Shown here piece by piece: positions 17,235 through 25,821 of a stretch of DNA of 43,378 nucleotides. How positions within the stretch are numbered: position 1 is the stretch's first letter; the number at the start of each line of letters is the position of its first letter. The notes below the pieces were generated by a model. It ran no database searches and was not told the DNA's origin. It was given only the letters and a program-made list of their open reading frames with translations. A program made the position numbers and the translations under genes. Source of the DNA: CAYNTG01 sp964400105 (GTDB taxonomy: Bacteria > UBP14 > UBA6098); assembly GCA_964400105.1 (NCBI GenBank), contig CAYNTG010000013.1, forward strand, positions 1 through 43,378. Direction: 5' to 3'.

Positions 17235-17332
17235 GTCGTTCTCCTTTCATGGTCGTTCCTAACTCCACAAAGAAGGCCTTAAGGCCCCCCTTTTTTCAAC
17301 TAATTTCTAAACACACAATATATTACAAAATC
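17144..17332 (-). repeat. Dispersed ~190-bp repeat, copy 1 (inverted relative to copy 2 at 33918)
   Basis: Read on the minus strand, this segment matches 33918-34107 with roughly ten substitutions or small indels. It runs from GATTxTGTAAxATATTGTGTG through TTGAAAAAAGGGGGG and a CCTTAAGG palindrome to the sequence coding for VSGW. Homology stops abruptly on both sides. The last ~90 nt, containing the GTG-started frame, differ at a single position, whereas the non-coding leader carries nearly all the changes. Confidence 0.85.
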
Positions 17333-17348
17333 ACGGTTTTATTTTTGG

Positions 17349-17377
17349 TTGTTTTTAATTGCAAGATTATGTATACT
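17349..17377 (+). promoter_or_regulatory. Promoter of the uppS operon (possible leaderless start)
   Basis: TTGTTT (17349-17354), 17-bp spacer, TATACT (17372-17377). The -10 box ends 9 nt before ATG 17387 and no Shine-Dalgarno precedes that ATG, so transcription would begin within a few nucleotides of the start codon. Confidence 0.5.
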
Positions 17378-17386
17378 AATGCAATT

Positions 17387-18169
17387 ATGCTTATCTTGAC
17401 CGAGAATAATGTAACGGAAAGAAAAGGGACACTCGAATCGCTCGAGGCCGAGATCGAGGCGTTGGATAATTTACCGATTCACGTCGCGATCATCATGGAT
17501 GGCAATGGACGATGGGCGAAAAAGCGCGACCTATCCGTTAGCGATGGCCACGCGGCCGGTGTCCGGGCGGCGAGGGATATCGTCAAGATTGCGCGTAAGA
17601 CCGGCGTTCGCATCCTTAGCCTATACACATTCAGCCTTCAGAACTGGAAAAGATCATCATTGGAGATCGGCGCGCTGATGAAGCTCCTTTCTGATTCGGC
17701 ATTTGGCGAGGTGAAGGAGCTTATTGCCGAGGGGGTTAGTGTAGTCGTCTCGGGTGATTTACGTGGCTTGCCGCTGAAGCAACGCACGGCACTAAAAATG
17801 GTTATCGATAGAACCGCAAAGGGAAAAAATCTTATCCTCAATCTGGTATTGAACTACGGCGGCAGGGAGGAAATCGTCCGTGCGGCGAGAAGCCTCGCGC
17901 GTTCCGCAGCAGACGGCGATATCGACCCGGGAGATATCGACGAGGAGATTTTCTCGAAGCGCCTTTATACGGCCGGATTGCCGGATCCCGATCTCCTGAT
18001 TCGCACCAGCGGCGAGTTCAGGCTGTCGAATTTCCTTCTATGGCAACTCGCATATTCGGAGATATACATCACCGAAACGCTATGGCCGGATTTCGACCGC
18101 GTGGAATTCTGCCGGGCGCTCGTTGCATACGCCGAACGCGATAGGCGTTTTGGCGGGAGGGAAGAATAG
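17387..18169 (+). CDS. uppS: Isoprenyl (undecaprenyl) diphosphate synthase
   Basis: A 260-residue cis-prenyltransferase that extends farnesyl diphosphate with isopentenyl units to the C55 lipid carrier used for peptidoglycan and LPS. The catalytic aspartate lies in IIMDGNGRWA, followed by GHAAGVRAARDIV, LYTFSLQNWKR and the C-terminal signature RTSGEFRLSNFLLWQLAYSE with TLWPDF. The frame is open back to 17249, but ATG 17387 sits directly behind a good promoter and fits family length. The stop TAG overlaps the GTG of lgt by one base, starting a close-packed housekeeping operon. A leaderless start is inferred. Confidence 0.95.
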   Translation: MLILTENNVTERKGTLESLEAEIEALDNLPIHVAIIMDGNGRWAKKRDLSVSDGHAAGVRAARDIVKIARKTGVRILSLYTFSLQNWKRSSLEIGALMKLLSDSAFGEVKELIAEGVSVVVSGDLRGLPLKQRTALKMVIDRTAKGKNLILNLVLNYGGREEIVRAARSLARSAADGDIDPGDIDEEIFSKRLYTAGLPDPDLLIRTSGEFRLSNFLLWQLAYSEIYITETLWPDFDRVEFCRALVAYAERDRRFGGREE

Positions 18170-19008
18170 TGCACCCGGACCTGTTTAGCATAGGACCGAT
18201 CACGGTTAAATTGTGGGGCTTGATGATGGCGATCAGCGTCTTGATCGGGACGTTGATCTCGGTGAAACGCGCGAAGAGGATCGGCATCGATACGGATTCC
18301 GTCTATGACATGATCTTCGTGGTAGTCGTTTCGTCGATCATCGGAAGCCGTTTATGGTATGTCGTCTTCCACCTCGATGAATTTCGCGGGAACTGGCTCG
18401 ACACGATCAATCCTTTTCATGGCCCTGGCGGTTTCGGAATCGCAGGCCTCTCGATGATGGGTGGGATCGTTCTTGCGATAGTTTCGGTCGCGCTTTATTC
18501 ACTGATTAAAAAGGTAAAATTCGCCCGTCTCGGAGATGTCATCGCGCCGGCATTCCTTCTCGGCGCGGGGATTACGAGGATCGGATGTTTCCTCAATGGA
18601 TGCTGTTATGGCAGGCCGACCGACAGCGCGTTTGCCGTGGTTTTTCGCGATGGAGCCGCGAGATATTTCTGGGAAAATTATATCTTGCTGCACCCAGATT
18701 CGGGGATGACCGGGCTAATTCCCACACAGCTTATCGCTTCGCTTCTCGGGTTTGCGCTATTTTTCCTGGTTTTATGGCTCGAGCGGTGGCGTTTCTTTGA
18801 CGGATGGACATCGTGGCTCGTTTTGATGTTGTATTCGGTGGATCGATTTGCGGTCGATCAGTTCAGGTCATACGAGGTGGAGCAGATCTTGGGATATGTC
18901 GGCCCGATCATGTTGACCGTGAACGAGATCATCGTTTTCGCGCTGTTTGCATTCAGCCTTGCGATGTTTATTGTCGGAGCATCGCGGGCGAGGAGGAGTC
19001 GTAAATGA
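18169..19008 (+). CDS. lgt: Prolipoprotein diacylglyceryl transferase
   Basis: A 279-residue inner-membrane enzyme that transfers diacylglycerol from phosphatidylglycerol to the lipobox cysteine of prolipoproteins. About seven hydrophobic segments are visible. The Lgt signature appears as GAGITRIGCFLNGCCYG (about residues 135-151), the Cys-rich variant found in many non-proteobacterial Lgts, and a conserved IPTQL block follows. The GTG start overlaps the uppS stop. Substrates are present in this window: Pal and CpoB both have lipoboxes. Confidence 0.94.
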   Translation: MHPDLFSIGPITVKLWGLMMAISVLIGTLISVKRAKRIGIDTDSVYDMIFVVVVSSIIGSRLWYVVFHLDEFRGNWLDTINPFHGPGGFGIAGLSMMGGIVLAIVSVALYSLIKKVKFARLGDVIAPAFLLGAGITRIGCFLNGCCYGRPTDSAFAVVFRDGAARYFWENYILLHPDSGMTGLIPTQLIASLLGFALFFLVLWLERWRFFDGWTSWLVLMLYSVDRFAVDQFRSYEVEQILGYVGPIMLTVNEIIVFALFAFSLAMFIVGASRARRSRK

Positions 19009-19745
19009 TATTTCCGGTCGATGCTTTAAGATCGACGCTCGGCGATATCGTCGATCTTTTTTTGCCGCCGCACTGCGCTATCTGCGGAAATCGCACCGAT
19101 GGGCAGCCGATCTGCGAAGATTGCAGCGAGCTTTTCGAGGCGGATGGAGTCGCGAGATGCTCGGTATGCAATACCGTGATCGACAGCCTCGACAACGGCT
19201 GTCCGATCCACGGACACGGGGCATACCGATTTTATATGCCGGCATTCCACTTTGGAGACGGGGTACGCGAGTCTATCCACATGCTAAAATACTCGTCGCG
19301 AAGGGATATCGGGCATTATCTCGCTTCGTTTGTTGCGAGATTGTGCGCCGAAAATGGCGCTCTGGACAGAGTGGATGCGCTGCTTCCGGTGCCGCTCCAT
19401 TCGGTCCGAAAACGCGACCGTGGTTACAATCAAAGCGAGGTTATTGCGGAAAGAATTTCATCCGAAATGGGAATTCCAATCGAGCGAAAAGCGGTGGTGA
19501 GAACGCGAAACACAAAAAGCCAGACCAAGCTCGGTGCGGCGGAACGCGCCAAGAATATCGCCGGGGCATTCCGGGCAAAAAAGGACCTAACCGGCAAAAG
19601 GTTCGCAATCATCGACGATGTCATAACTACCGGCGCAACGACGGGAGAGCTGGCAAACGCGGTGATCGCGGCGAATGGTGAGGTTCGATGCGCGATATGC
19701 ATCGCATCACCGGATATCGAACAATCTAAAGAAAATCAAGTTTAA
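19005..19745 (+). CDS. comF: ComF-family phosphoribosyltransferase-like protein
   Basis: 246 residues. An N-terminal zinc-ribbon-like part (CAICGN, CEDC, CSVCN, about residues 24-62) precedes a type I phosphoribosyltransferase domain with the PRPP-binding motif FAIIDDVITTGAT (about 201-213). ComF proteins are linked to DNA uptake in competent bacteria, but the family is widespread and its biochemical role is often unknown. The start ATG overlaps the lgt stop (ATGA). Confidence 0.9.
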   Translation: MIFPVDALRSTLGDIVDLFLPPHCAICGNRTDGQPICEDCSELFEADGVARCSVCNTVIDSLDNGCPIHGHGAYRFYMPAFHFGDGVRESIHMLKYSSRRDIGHYLASFVARLCAENGALDRVDALLPVPLHSVRKRDRGYNQSEVIAERISSEMGIPIERKAVVRTRNTKSQTKLGAAERAKNIAGAFRAKKDLTGKRFAIIDDVITTGATTGELANAVIAANGEVRCAICIASPDIEQSKENQV

Positions 19746-19756
19746 TCGAAAGGTTC

Positions 19757-20098
19757 ATGATGCTAATCAGTTTTTTATCGCTCCTTATGTCGACTTCAGG
19801 TCAAGCAGGAGAAGGAGCGGAGGGCGCTCCGAATCCAATTATCTCATTTTTGCCGTTTATCCTGATCTTTGTGGTCTTCTATTTCCTATTTATTAGGCCG
19901 CAATCGAAGAAGCAAAAAGAACATGGTTCAATGCTTCAATCATTACAGAAAGGCGAGAAGGTGATTACATCCGGCGGTTTGATCGGAACGGTCGTCGGCG
20001 TCGGCACCGATACGGTCACCCTTCGGTTCGGAGATAATTTCAAGGCGGAAGTTGGAAAGAGCTATATATCCGGCAAGGTTAGCGATCCAAATGCCTGA
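19757..20098 (+). CDS. yajC: Preprotein translocase accessory subunit YajC
   Basis: 113 residues with one N-terminal transmembrane helix (ISFLPFILIFVVFYFLFI) followed by the family signature RPQSKKQKEH and a small beta domain (GEKVITSGGLIGTVV). YajC associates with SecDF-SecYEG. GAAAGG precedes the start. secD/secF do not follow here; def overlaps the 3' end instead. Confidence 0.94.
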   Translation: MMLISFLSLLMSTSGQAGEGAEGAPNPIISFLPFILIFVVFYFLFIRPQSKKQKEHGSMLQSLQKGEKVITSGGLIGTVVGVGTDTVTLRFGDNFKAEVGKSYISGKVSDPNA

Positions 20099-20624
20099 TC
20101 GGTTTCCAGAAGAATTAAAATTTTGTTACTGGGGAAATCCGATTCTTCGGAAAAAAACTGTCGAGATCGAGAACCCCGAATCGGAGGAGACCGGGCGATT
20201 CGTCGAGAAGATGATGGAAAAGCTAAATGAACACGATGGCCTCGGTCTCGCCGCGAATCAGGTGAATTGTGACCGGCGAATATGTTTGGTAACATTCCTG
20301 AAGAAAGACGATTATTCGCATGTCGAGGCGTTGATTAATCCACAAATAATCGAACAAAGTGGCGAGATCATGATCAACGAAGAGGGGTGCCTTTCATTTC
20401 CAAAATTATATCTTCAGATTCCCCGGCGTGAGCATATCAGGGTGCGCGCTTATATCCACGGCAAGGGAGATGTCGAGTTCGAGGCGGACGGCCTTATGGC
20501 GGAGATCATCTTGCACGAAACCGACCACCTCGACGGCGTCGTTTTCATAGATCATCTGACGCAGCTTCGACGGGCGATGATCAGGAAAGAGCTTCGACTA
20601 ATCGCGAGGGAGTATAACGAATAA
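20091..20624 (+). CDS. def: Peptide deformylase
   Basis: 177 residues from ATG 20091, which overlaps the yajC stop. The frame extends 13 codons upstream, but this start fits the family. The enzyme removes the formyl group from nascent proteins. Its three motifs are complete: GLGLAANQ, EGCLSFP (metal Cys) and HETDHLDG (metal His pair and catalytic Glu). It is coupled to fmt, one base separating stop and start region, as in many bacteria. Confidence 0.96.
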   Translation: MPDRFPEELKFCYWGNPILRKKTVEIENPESEETGRFVEKMMEKLNEHDGLGLAANQVNCDRRICLVTFLKKDDYSHVEALINPQIIEQSGEIMINEEGCLSFPKLYLQIPRREHIRVRAYIHGKGDVEFEADGLMAEIILHETDHLDGVVFIDHLTQLRRAMIRKELRLIAREYNE

Positions 20625-21557
20625 ATGCCGATGAGGATTATATTCTTCGGAACGACCGATTTTTCCGTGTCGATGCTCGATTCGCTGATCGAAAACGGCC
20701 ATGAGGTCGCGGCGGTGGTTACGCTTCCCGATAGGCCCGGAGCGCGTGGACATAAGCTGATTCCGACACGTGTGAAGAAATTTGCACTGTTGCGGGGACT
20801 TAATATTATCGAGGCCGCGAACTTGAAAGACGGGGGATTTGCACAAGATTTGCGAAACCTGAACGCCGATTTGGGCGTCGTGGTTTCGTTCAAGATTCTC
20901 CCGCGTGCGGTCTATACCGCCCCCCGGCTCGGGACGGTGAACGTCCACCCATCGCTTCTTCCGTCGCTTCGAGGTGCGGCGCCCGTTCGATGGGCGCTAA
21001 TTCGCGGCCTTTCCATGACCGGCGTTACGACCTTTTTGCTCGACGACAAGGTCGATACGGGCGATCTGCTTCTATCGGAGAAGATAGATATAGATCGGGA
21101 TGAAAACTGCGACGAGCTTTTCAAAAAGATCGAGGCCGTCGGCGTGGATCTGCTTCGGCGAACTATCGAGCAGCTCGAAGCCGGGACGACGAAGCCGATT
21201 CGCCAGGACAACAGCCTCGCGACCCCGGCACCAAAGCTCAACACAGATATCTGCCGGATCGATTGGACGCAACCGGCGATATCGGTGCATAATCTTGTTC
21301 GTGCGCTCTCGCCATCGCCTGGGGCATGGACAACACTCGAGAACGAAAGGTTTAAGATTCTGAAGGCGCGTCCTATCGAGGCGGATGGAATACCGGGTGA
21401 GGTTGTTCTATGCGATCCGAGGAGGGGGCTGGTTGTCGCGTGCGGAGAGGGTGGTATCGAGGTCTTGAAGGTTCAGGCGTTCGGCAAGCGTCCACTTGAA
21501 ACATGCGCGTTTATCTGCGGATGCAACGAACAATTAACCGGGAAGGTCTTCCTTTGA
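20625..21557 (+). CDS. fmt: Methionyl-tRNA formyltransferase
   Basis: 310 residues; it formylates the initiator Met-tRNA using 10-formyl-tetrahydrofolate. Visible features are the N-terminal MRIIFFGTTDFSV, the formyl-folate site HPSLLPSLRGAAP with the catalytic His and a nearby DTGDLL, and a C-terminal OB-like tRNA-binding domain. The common AYGKILP segment reads VVSFKILP here, a mild variant. It directly follows def. Confidence 0.95.
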   Translation: MPMRIIFFGTTDFSVSMLDSLIENGHEVAAVVTLPDRPGARGHKLIPTRVKKFALLRGLNIIEAANLKDGGFAQDLRNLNADLGVVVSFKILPRAVYTAPRLGTVNVHPSLLPSLRGAAPVRWALIRGLSMTGVTTFLLDDKVDTGDLLLSEKIDIDRDENCDELFKKIEAVGVDLLRRTIEQLEAGTTKPIRQDNSLATPAPKLNTDICRIDWTQPAISVHNLVRALSPSPGAWTTLENERFKILKARPIEADGIPGEVVLCDPRRGLVVACGEGGIEVLKVQAFGKRPLETCAFICGCNEQLTGKVFL

Positions 21558-22309
21558 AGGATAGCGGAGGAAAGGGCCTGTTTATCGGTCTTTCGTGGGC
21601 GGCTTTTCTTATTCTAAACGCGATCTTGCTGCTCGTTATTTACATGGTTTATCCACGGTTCGCGATGATCCATTCCGGTTTGCCTATCGCTCTTTGGGTC
21701 ATTTGGGGATTGGAGATATTGGTCGTTGGCGGCGGTTTTTTGCTGATCACGATAACGGCGACCACTGGATTGGACGTCCTTTATCCTCATAGCGGCGAAT
21801 CGATCACGATGCGGGTGCTTTTCCCGACGGTGCTCGGTCTCGGCAGTGTGTTCGGTTTCGACCGGCTGAGGTTGATGGAGGCCTTCGTGGACACGAACAA
21901 TTCGCTTCTATGGGCGCAGCGCAAGCGGCTTTCGACGGAAAAAACGCTCGTCCTGTTGCCGCATTGCCTTCAGCACCACGAGTGCCCGTGGCGAATAACG
22001 TTCGATATAAAAAATTGCAAGCGATGCGGCAAGTGCGATATCGCGAGGCTTGCGGAGATCACCGAAAGACTCGGGGTCGAGGTTCGCGTGGCGACCGGAG
22101 GAACGTTGGCGCGCAAGGTCGTTAAGGATTATAGGCCGACGGTTATATTGGCGGTCGCCTGCGGAAGGGACCTTTCGTCCGGGATTATAGATTCACACCC
22201 GATCCCCGTATTCGGGGTGCTGAACGAACGACCGAACGGCCCATGTTTCGACACGGGAGTCGATACAAGCCGGGTCGAAGAGATACTTACAAAAATGCTG
22301 TTGGATTGA
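21554..22309 (+). CDS. DUF116 family membrane-anchored Cys-rich protein
   Basis: About 251 residues from TTG 21554, overlapping the fmt stop; in-frame ATGs at 21503 and 21521 lie inside fmt. Two N-terminal transmembrane helices precede a cytosolic domain with conserved cysteines: LPHCLQHHECPW, then a CKRCGKC cluster, a GGTLARKVV segment and AVACGRDL. This is the DUF116 family, often found beside fmt. The cysteines suggest metal or Fe-S binding; no function is established. Confidence 0.85.
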   Translation: MKDSGGKGLFIGLSWAAFLILNAILLLVIYMVYPRFAMIHSGLPIALWVIWGLEILVVGGGFLLITITATTGLDVLYPHSGESITMRVLFPTVLGLGSVFGFDRLRLMEAFVDTNNSLLWAQRKRLSTEKTLVLLPHCLQHHECPWRITFDIKNCKRCGKCDIARLAEITERLGVEVRVATGGTLARKVVKDYRPTVILAVACGRDLSSGIIDSHPIPVFGVLNERPNGPCFDTGVDTSRVEEILTKMLLD

Positions 22310-22381
22310 TTAATTGATTTATAAAACCAACAGGCAAAAAAACTAAAAAGAGAGAGAATGTTAAATGTTAAAGGTTAAAAT

Positions 22382-23935
22382 ATGAAAACACAGATTATAG
22401 TGAACAAGCAGCTTCACGAGTCGCGAATAGCGATACTCGAGGGCGGAAAGATGGTCGAGCTTCTGGTCGAACGACCGGACCAGCGGCGCATGATCGGGAA
22501 TATATATAAGGGCAAGGTCGAGAGAGTCCTTCCGGGGATTCAGGCGGCGTTTATCAATATCGGAATGGAGAAACGCGCCTTCCTTCATATATCCGATGTC
22601 GCGCGATATAATCCATTTGCAGACAGCGAGACCGACGAAGATGATGCCAGCAATACCCGGCCGCAAGGCAGATCGAGAAGAAGGAATTCCCATCGATCGG
22701 ACAATATCTCCGAGTGGCTGAATAACGGCAACGAAATCATGGTTCAAATCACGAAGGAGCCGATGGGCACGAAAGGCCCGCGATGCACCACGGAGATAAG
22801 CCTTCCCGGTCGCTACCTCGTGATGATGCCCGGCCAGAATCATATCGGCGTATCGCGTAAGATAAAATCTACGAGGGAGCGGGATCGTATTAGAAGGATT
22901 ATCCGTGAGATGAAAACGGAAGGGGACGGGCTTATAGTCCGGTCGGTTTCGGAGGGTCAGAAGAAAGATGTCCTCAAGCGCGACCTCGATTATCTTATGA
23001 AGGATTGGGACCATATCAAGAAAAAGGCCGATGCTCTCGACGCACCGACCCTTCTTTACCGGGATATGGGAATGGTCGCCGCGATGGTCCGGGACCTATT
23101 CTCTATGGAAATGGACGAGATCATTCTCGATTCTAAATCGGAATTCGACAAGCTCAAAAAATACACGCACGATGTTGTGCCAAATTTGGAGAACCGGGTA
23201 AGATTATATAATAGGCAAAAACCGATTTTCGATGAATATGAGATCGAAACACAGATCGAGAATATGCTCAAGCGCAAGATATGGGTCAAAAAGGGCGCGT
23301 ATATCGTGATCGATAACACCGAGGCGCTCGTCACGATAGATGTGAACTCGGGTCGTAATGTCGGAAAAGGTAAAACATACGAGGAGAATCTGCTTCAGGT
23401 GAACCTCGCTTCGGCAGAGGAGATCGCCGTCCAGCTTCGTCTTCGCGATCTCGGCGGGATCATCGTTATAGATTTCATCGACATGGAGATCGAGAAGAAC
23501 CGCAGAACGCTGATGGAGGAGTTCCGAAATGCTATGTTCGAGGACAGGGCGAAGCACAAAATCCTCGACGTCAACGAATTCGGTCTCGTGATAATGACGA
23601 GGCAGAGGGTTCGACAGAGTGTCATGGAGCGTATCTCCGATCCATGCCCCACATGCGGAGGCGTTGGATTGGTATTCTCGCCGGTGACCATTATTACACG
23701 TATCGAGCGATGGCTAATGCGTGCCGCATCATCGAGGACCAAAAGCTTTATTATTGTCACGCATCCACTTGTGGTAGAAGAATTTACAGCCGGAAACTCG
23801 GAGCGTCTGAAGGGCCTCGAAGACGCATACAAAGTGAGATTGGAATGCTTCGCCGATTCGGTTTTCGGACCGGATGAATTTTCCATCCTTGCCGCAGATA
23901 CAGGGGAGGAGATGACCGACGATTTTATTGGATAG
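22382..23935 (+). CDS. rng: Ribonuclease G/E family protein
   Basis: 517 residues. An S1 RNA-binding domain at the N-terminus (NIYKGKVERVLPGIQAAFINIG) contains a low-complexity Ser/Arg-rich insertion at about 80-115. The RNase E/G catalytic core has IDVNSGRN, ENLLQVNLASAEEIA and LGGIIVIDFIDM, with the metal-binding aspartates. The zinc-link CPTCGGVG sits near residue 422. The enzyme processes rRNA and degrades mRNA. There is no long C-terminal scaffold, hence RNase G rather than E. AAAGG precedes ATG. A strong terminator follows the gene. Confidence 0.94.
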   Translation: MKTQIIVNKQLHESRIAILEGGKMVELLVERPDQRRMIGNIYKGKVERVLPGIQAAFINIGMEKRAFLHISDVARYNPFADSETDEDDASNTRPQGRSRRRNSHRSDNISEWLNNGNEIMVQITKEPMGTKGPRCTTEISLPGRYLVMMPGQNHIGVSRKIKSTRERDRIRRIIREMKTEGDGLIVRSVSEGQKKDVLKRDLDYLMKDWDHIKKKADALDAPTLLYRDMGMVAAMVRDLFSMEMDEIILDSKSEFDKLKKYTHDVVPNLENRVRLYNRQKPIFDEYEIETQIENMLKRKIWVKKGAYIVIDNTEALVTIDVNSGRNVGKGKTYEENLLQVNLASAEEIAVQLRLRDLGGIIVIDFIDMEIEKNRRTLMEEFRNAMFEDRAKHKILDVNEFGLVIMTRQRVRQSVMERISDPCPTCGGVGLVFSPVTIITRIERWLMRAASSRTKSFIIVTHPLVVEEFTAGNSERLKGLEDAYKVRLECFADSVFGPDEFSILAADTGEEMTDDFIG

Positions 23936-23968
23936 GGAACGTTCGATATAATTCTTTGATATTTTAAC

Positions 23969-24001
23969 GGGGCGTTTTTGTTCAAAAACGTCCTGTTTTA
24001 T
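23969..24001 (+). terminator. Rho-independent terminator after rng
   Basis: A 12-bp stem, GGGGCGTTTTTG (23969-23980) with CAAAAACGTCCT (23983-23994), two-base loop, then GTTTTA. It closes the uppS-rng run, 33 nt after the stop. Confidence 0.8.
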
Positions 24002-24053
24002 CTCGAGATGGCACCATATTCGCTATGTTATTAATTTGAAGAAAACTATAAAC

Positions 24054-24082
24054 TTGAAATCGATAAGTTCAATGTGTATATT
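24054..24082 (+). promoter_or_regulatory. Promoter of the tol operon
   Basis: TTGAAA (24054-24059), 17-bp spacer, TATATT (24077-24082), in an AT-rich intergenic region after the rng terminator. The leader would be about 33 nt and contains CGGAGAGG before the tolQ ATG. Confidence 0.6.
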
Positions 24083-24121
24083 ATACTAAGTTATGTTATT
24101 TAACGTAAAATCGGAGAGGTT

Positions 24122-24814
24122 ATGATCGGCAATGTTTGGCAGATGCTCGTTACGACGGGATTCTTCGGAAAGCTCGTTCTGCTTGTTCTGCTTGCGCTTT
24201 CCGGGTTTTCGTGGGCCATTATAATAAAAAAAGCGCGTCGATTCTCAAAGCTCAAGAAACAAAGCTCCAGTATAAAACGGCTCATTAGCAACCATCGCGG
24301 TGTCGAGATTCTGAGGCTCAATCTTCCCGGTCGCGATCACCCGATGACATATATCGTCGAAAATATACGCCAGGAACTCGGGCCGCAGTTCACGACCAGC
24401 ATAGCGCGAATCGACGATACTTCGAGAATCGCGATCTTCGAAGCGATTAGCCAGCGCGCGGAGGCCTCTATCGAGGAAGTTCTCGAACGCGAGGAGCACA
24501 GCGTCGATTTTCTTGCGATGACCGCAAGCGTCGCACCGTTTTTGGGACTCCTCGGGACGGTATGGGGAATCACCCAGAGCTTCTGGGAGATCGGACAGCA
24601 ATCGAGCGCAAATATCGCGGTCGTAGCGCCGGGTTTGGCCGAGGCTCTTATCACGACGATCGCCGGGCTTCTGGTAGCTATCCCCGCCGTGATCGCTTTT
24701 AACCTGTTCACATCGCGGCTAAGGGAGATCGCAGGCGAGGCGACAAGTTTCAGCAAAAAAATTGTAGCCCAGCTCAAGCGAGAGCTTTTTGTAAATCGAA
24801 GTGAACGGATATAA
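24122..24814 (+). CDS. tolQ: TolQ/ExbB-type proton channel protein
   Basis: 230 residues with three transmembrane segments: N-terminal (LVLLVLLALSGFSWAIII), and two in the conserved core VAPFLGLLGTVWGITQSF and GLAEALITTIAGLLVAIPAVIAF. This is the MotA/TolQ/ExbB signature. With TolR it uses the proton-motive force to drive a TolA/TonB-like protein. GGAGAGG precedes the ATG. The context (TolB and Pal downstream) favours TolQ over ExbB. Confidence 0.93.
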   Translation: MIGNVWQMLVTTGFFGKLVLLVLLALSGFSWAIIIKKARRFSKLKKQSSSIKRLISNHRGVEILRLNLPGRDHPMTYIVENIRQELGPQFTTSIARIDDTSRIAIFEAISQRAEASIEEVLEREEHSVDFLAMTASVAPFLGLLGTVWGITQSFWEIGQQSSANIAVVAPGLAEALITTIAGLLVAIPAVIAFNLFTSRLREIAGEATSFSKKIVAQLKRELFVNRSERI

Positions 24815-25211
24815 GGAAAGATATAAAACGCAGATACAGATGAACATCACATCGATGATGGATGTGGTGTTTATGTTGCTCATTATCTTCATGATAGCAG
24901 CGCCGCTCATGGAGGCACAGGTCGATATCAAGCTCCCAAAATCTTCTGCGGCGAAGGTCAAGGACGAGAATGCAATTACCGTGTCGATAACAGAAGGTGG
25001 GAGGATTTTTATCGGGAAGAGCGAGGTCGAACTCGATGAATTCGAGAAGAGAATCGGCGAGCTTGCCGAAGCGGGTGGGGTCAGTGCGGTTTCGCTGAAG
25101 GGGGACGAGGGCGTGGATTACGGCATCGTTATGCGGGTGGTCGGATATATCAAGGAGGCAGGAATTGAAAACCTCGGTCTCGTGGCTATCCCGGAAAAAA
25201 GTGGAAGATAA
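24801..25211 (+). CDS. tolR: TolR/ExbD-type protein
   Basis: 136 residues with one transmembrane helix (VVFMLLIIFMIAAPLM) carrying the proton-path aspartate in the NITSMMDVVF motif, followed by a periplasmic domain. It partners TolQ. The GTG start lies 14 nt inside tolQ. Confidence 0.92.
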   Translation: MNGYKERYKTQIQMNITSMMDVVFMLLIIFMIAAPLMEAQVDIKLPKSSAAKVKDENAITVSITEGGRIFIGKSEVELDEFEKRIGELAEAGGVSAVSLKGDEGVDYGIVMRVVGYIKEAGIENLGLVAIPEKSGR

Positions 25212-25214
25212 ACC

Positions 25215-25799
25215 GTGCGCCGCGAGCTTATCATAAGCTACGCATGCCACGTCGCGCTCATTCTGATTTTCATATTTGCGAGCGCCTTTTCACGCCCAAA
25301 GGAGCCGCCGCAAAAGGTTTATACGGTTAAGATAATCGCCGCGCCGCAACCTAAGGTTATAACGCAGCCCGAAAAGGAGCCGGAGCCGGAAAATATTATC
25401 GAGACGAAGCCGGAACCGGCCAAGAAAACGAAACCTAAGCCAAAACCGGTCGAGCCGCCGAAAACAAAACCTAAAACGACCAGCCCGACAGGAAATGGTC
25501 ATATAAGCATCGATGGAGCGGATTTCGCAAACGACCTGTATCTGAATCTTATTTATATGAAGGTCTATCGAAATTGGATACCGCCATCCATCGGAAAGGA
25601 GATCACCGCGACGGTCTATTTCAGGATACTGCGCAACGGCGATGTGAAGGACGCGAAGATCGAAAAGCGAAGCGGTGTTCAGTCCTTCGATAGAAACGCG
25701 CTTCGAACGATCCTCTCATCGTCTCCGTTCCCGGAGCTGCCGGAAGACTATTCGGGAGATCATCTCGGCGTTCATTTCGAGTTCGTGCATAATCCATAA
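25215..25799 (+). CDS. TonB/TolA-like energy-transducing protein
   Basis: 194 residues: an N-terminal signal-anchor helix (YACHVALILIFIFASAF), a Pro/Lys/Glu-rich periplasm-spanning linker (residues about 30-95, KPKPKPVEPPKTKPK) and a TonB C-terminal domain (YMKVYRNWIPP...VYFRILRNGDVKDAKIEKRSG). By position it is the TolA equivalent of this Tol system, although the C-terminal fold is of the TonB/TolA group that simple inspection cannot split. The GTG start is 3 nt after tolR. Confidence 0.88.
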   Translation: MRRELIISYACHVALILIFIFASAFSRPKEPPQKVYTVKIIAAPQPKVITQPEKEPEPENIIETKPEPAKKTKPKPKPVEPPKTKPKTTSPTGNGHISIDGADFANDLYLNLIYMKVYRNWIPPSIGKEITATVYFRILRNGDVKDAKIEKRSGVQSFDRNALRTILSSSPFPELPEDYSGDHLGVHFEFVHNP

Positions 25800-25821
25800 A
25801 GAATATAGTTAGGTAAAAGGA

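Noticed and set aside
17144..17332. Dispersed repeat as a group II intron 5' end (it has a GTGTG near one edge)
   Set aside because: No domain V, no intron-encoded protein and no further conserved intron core; only the short motif matches.
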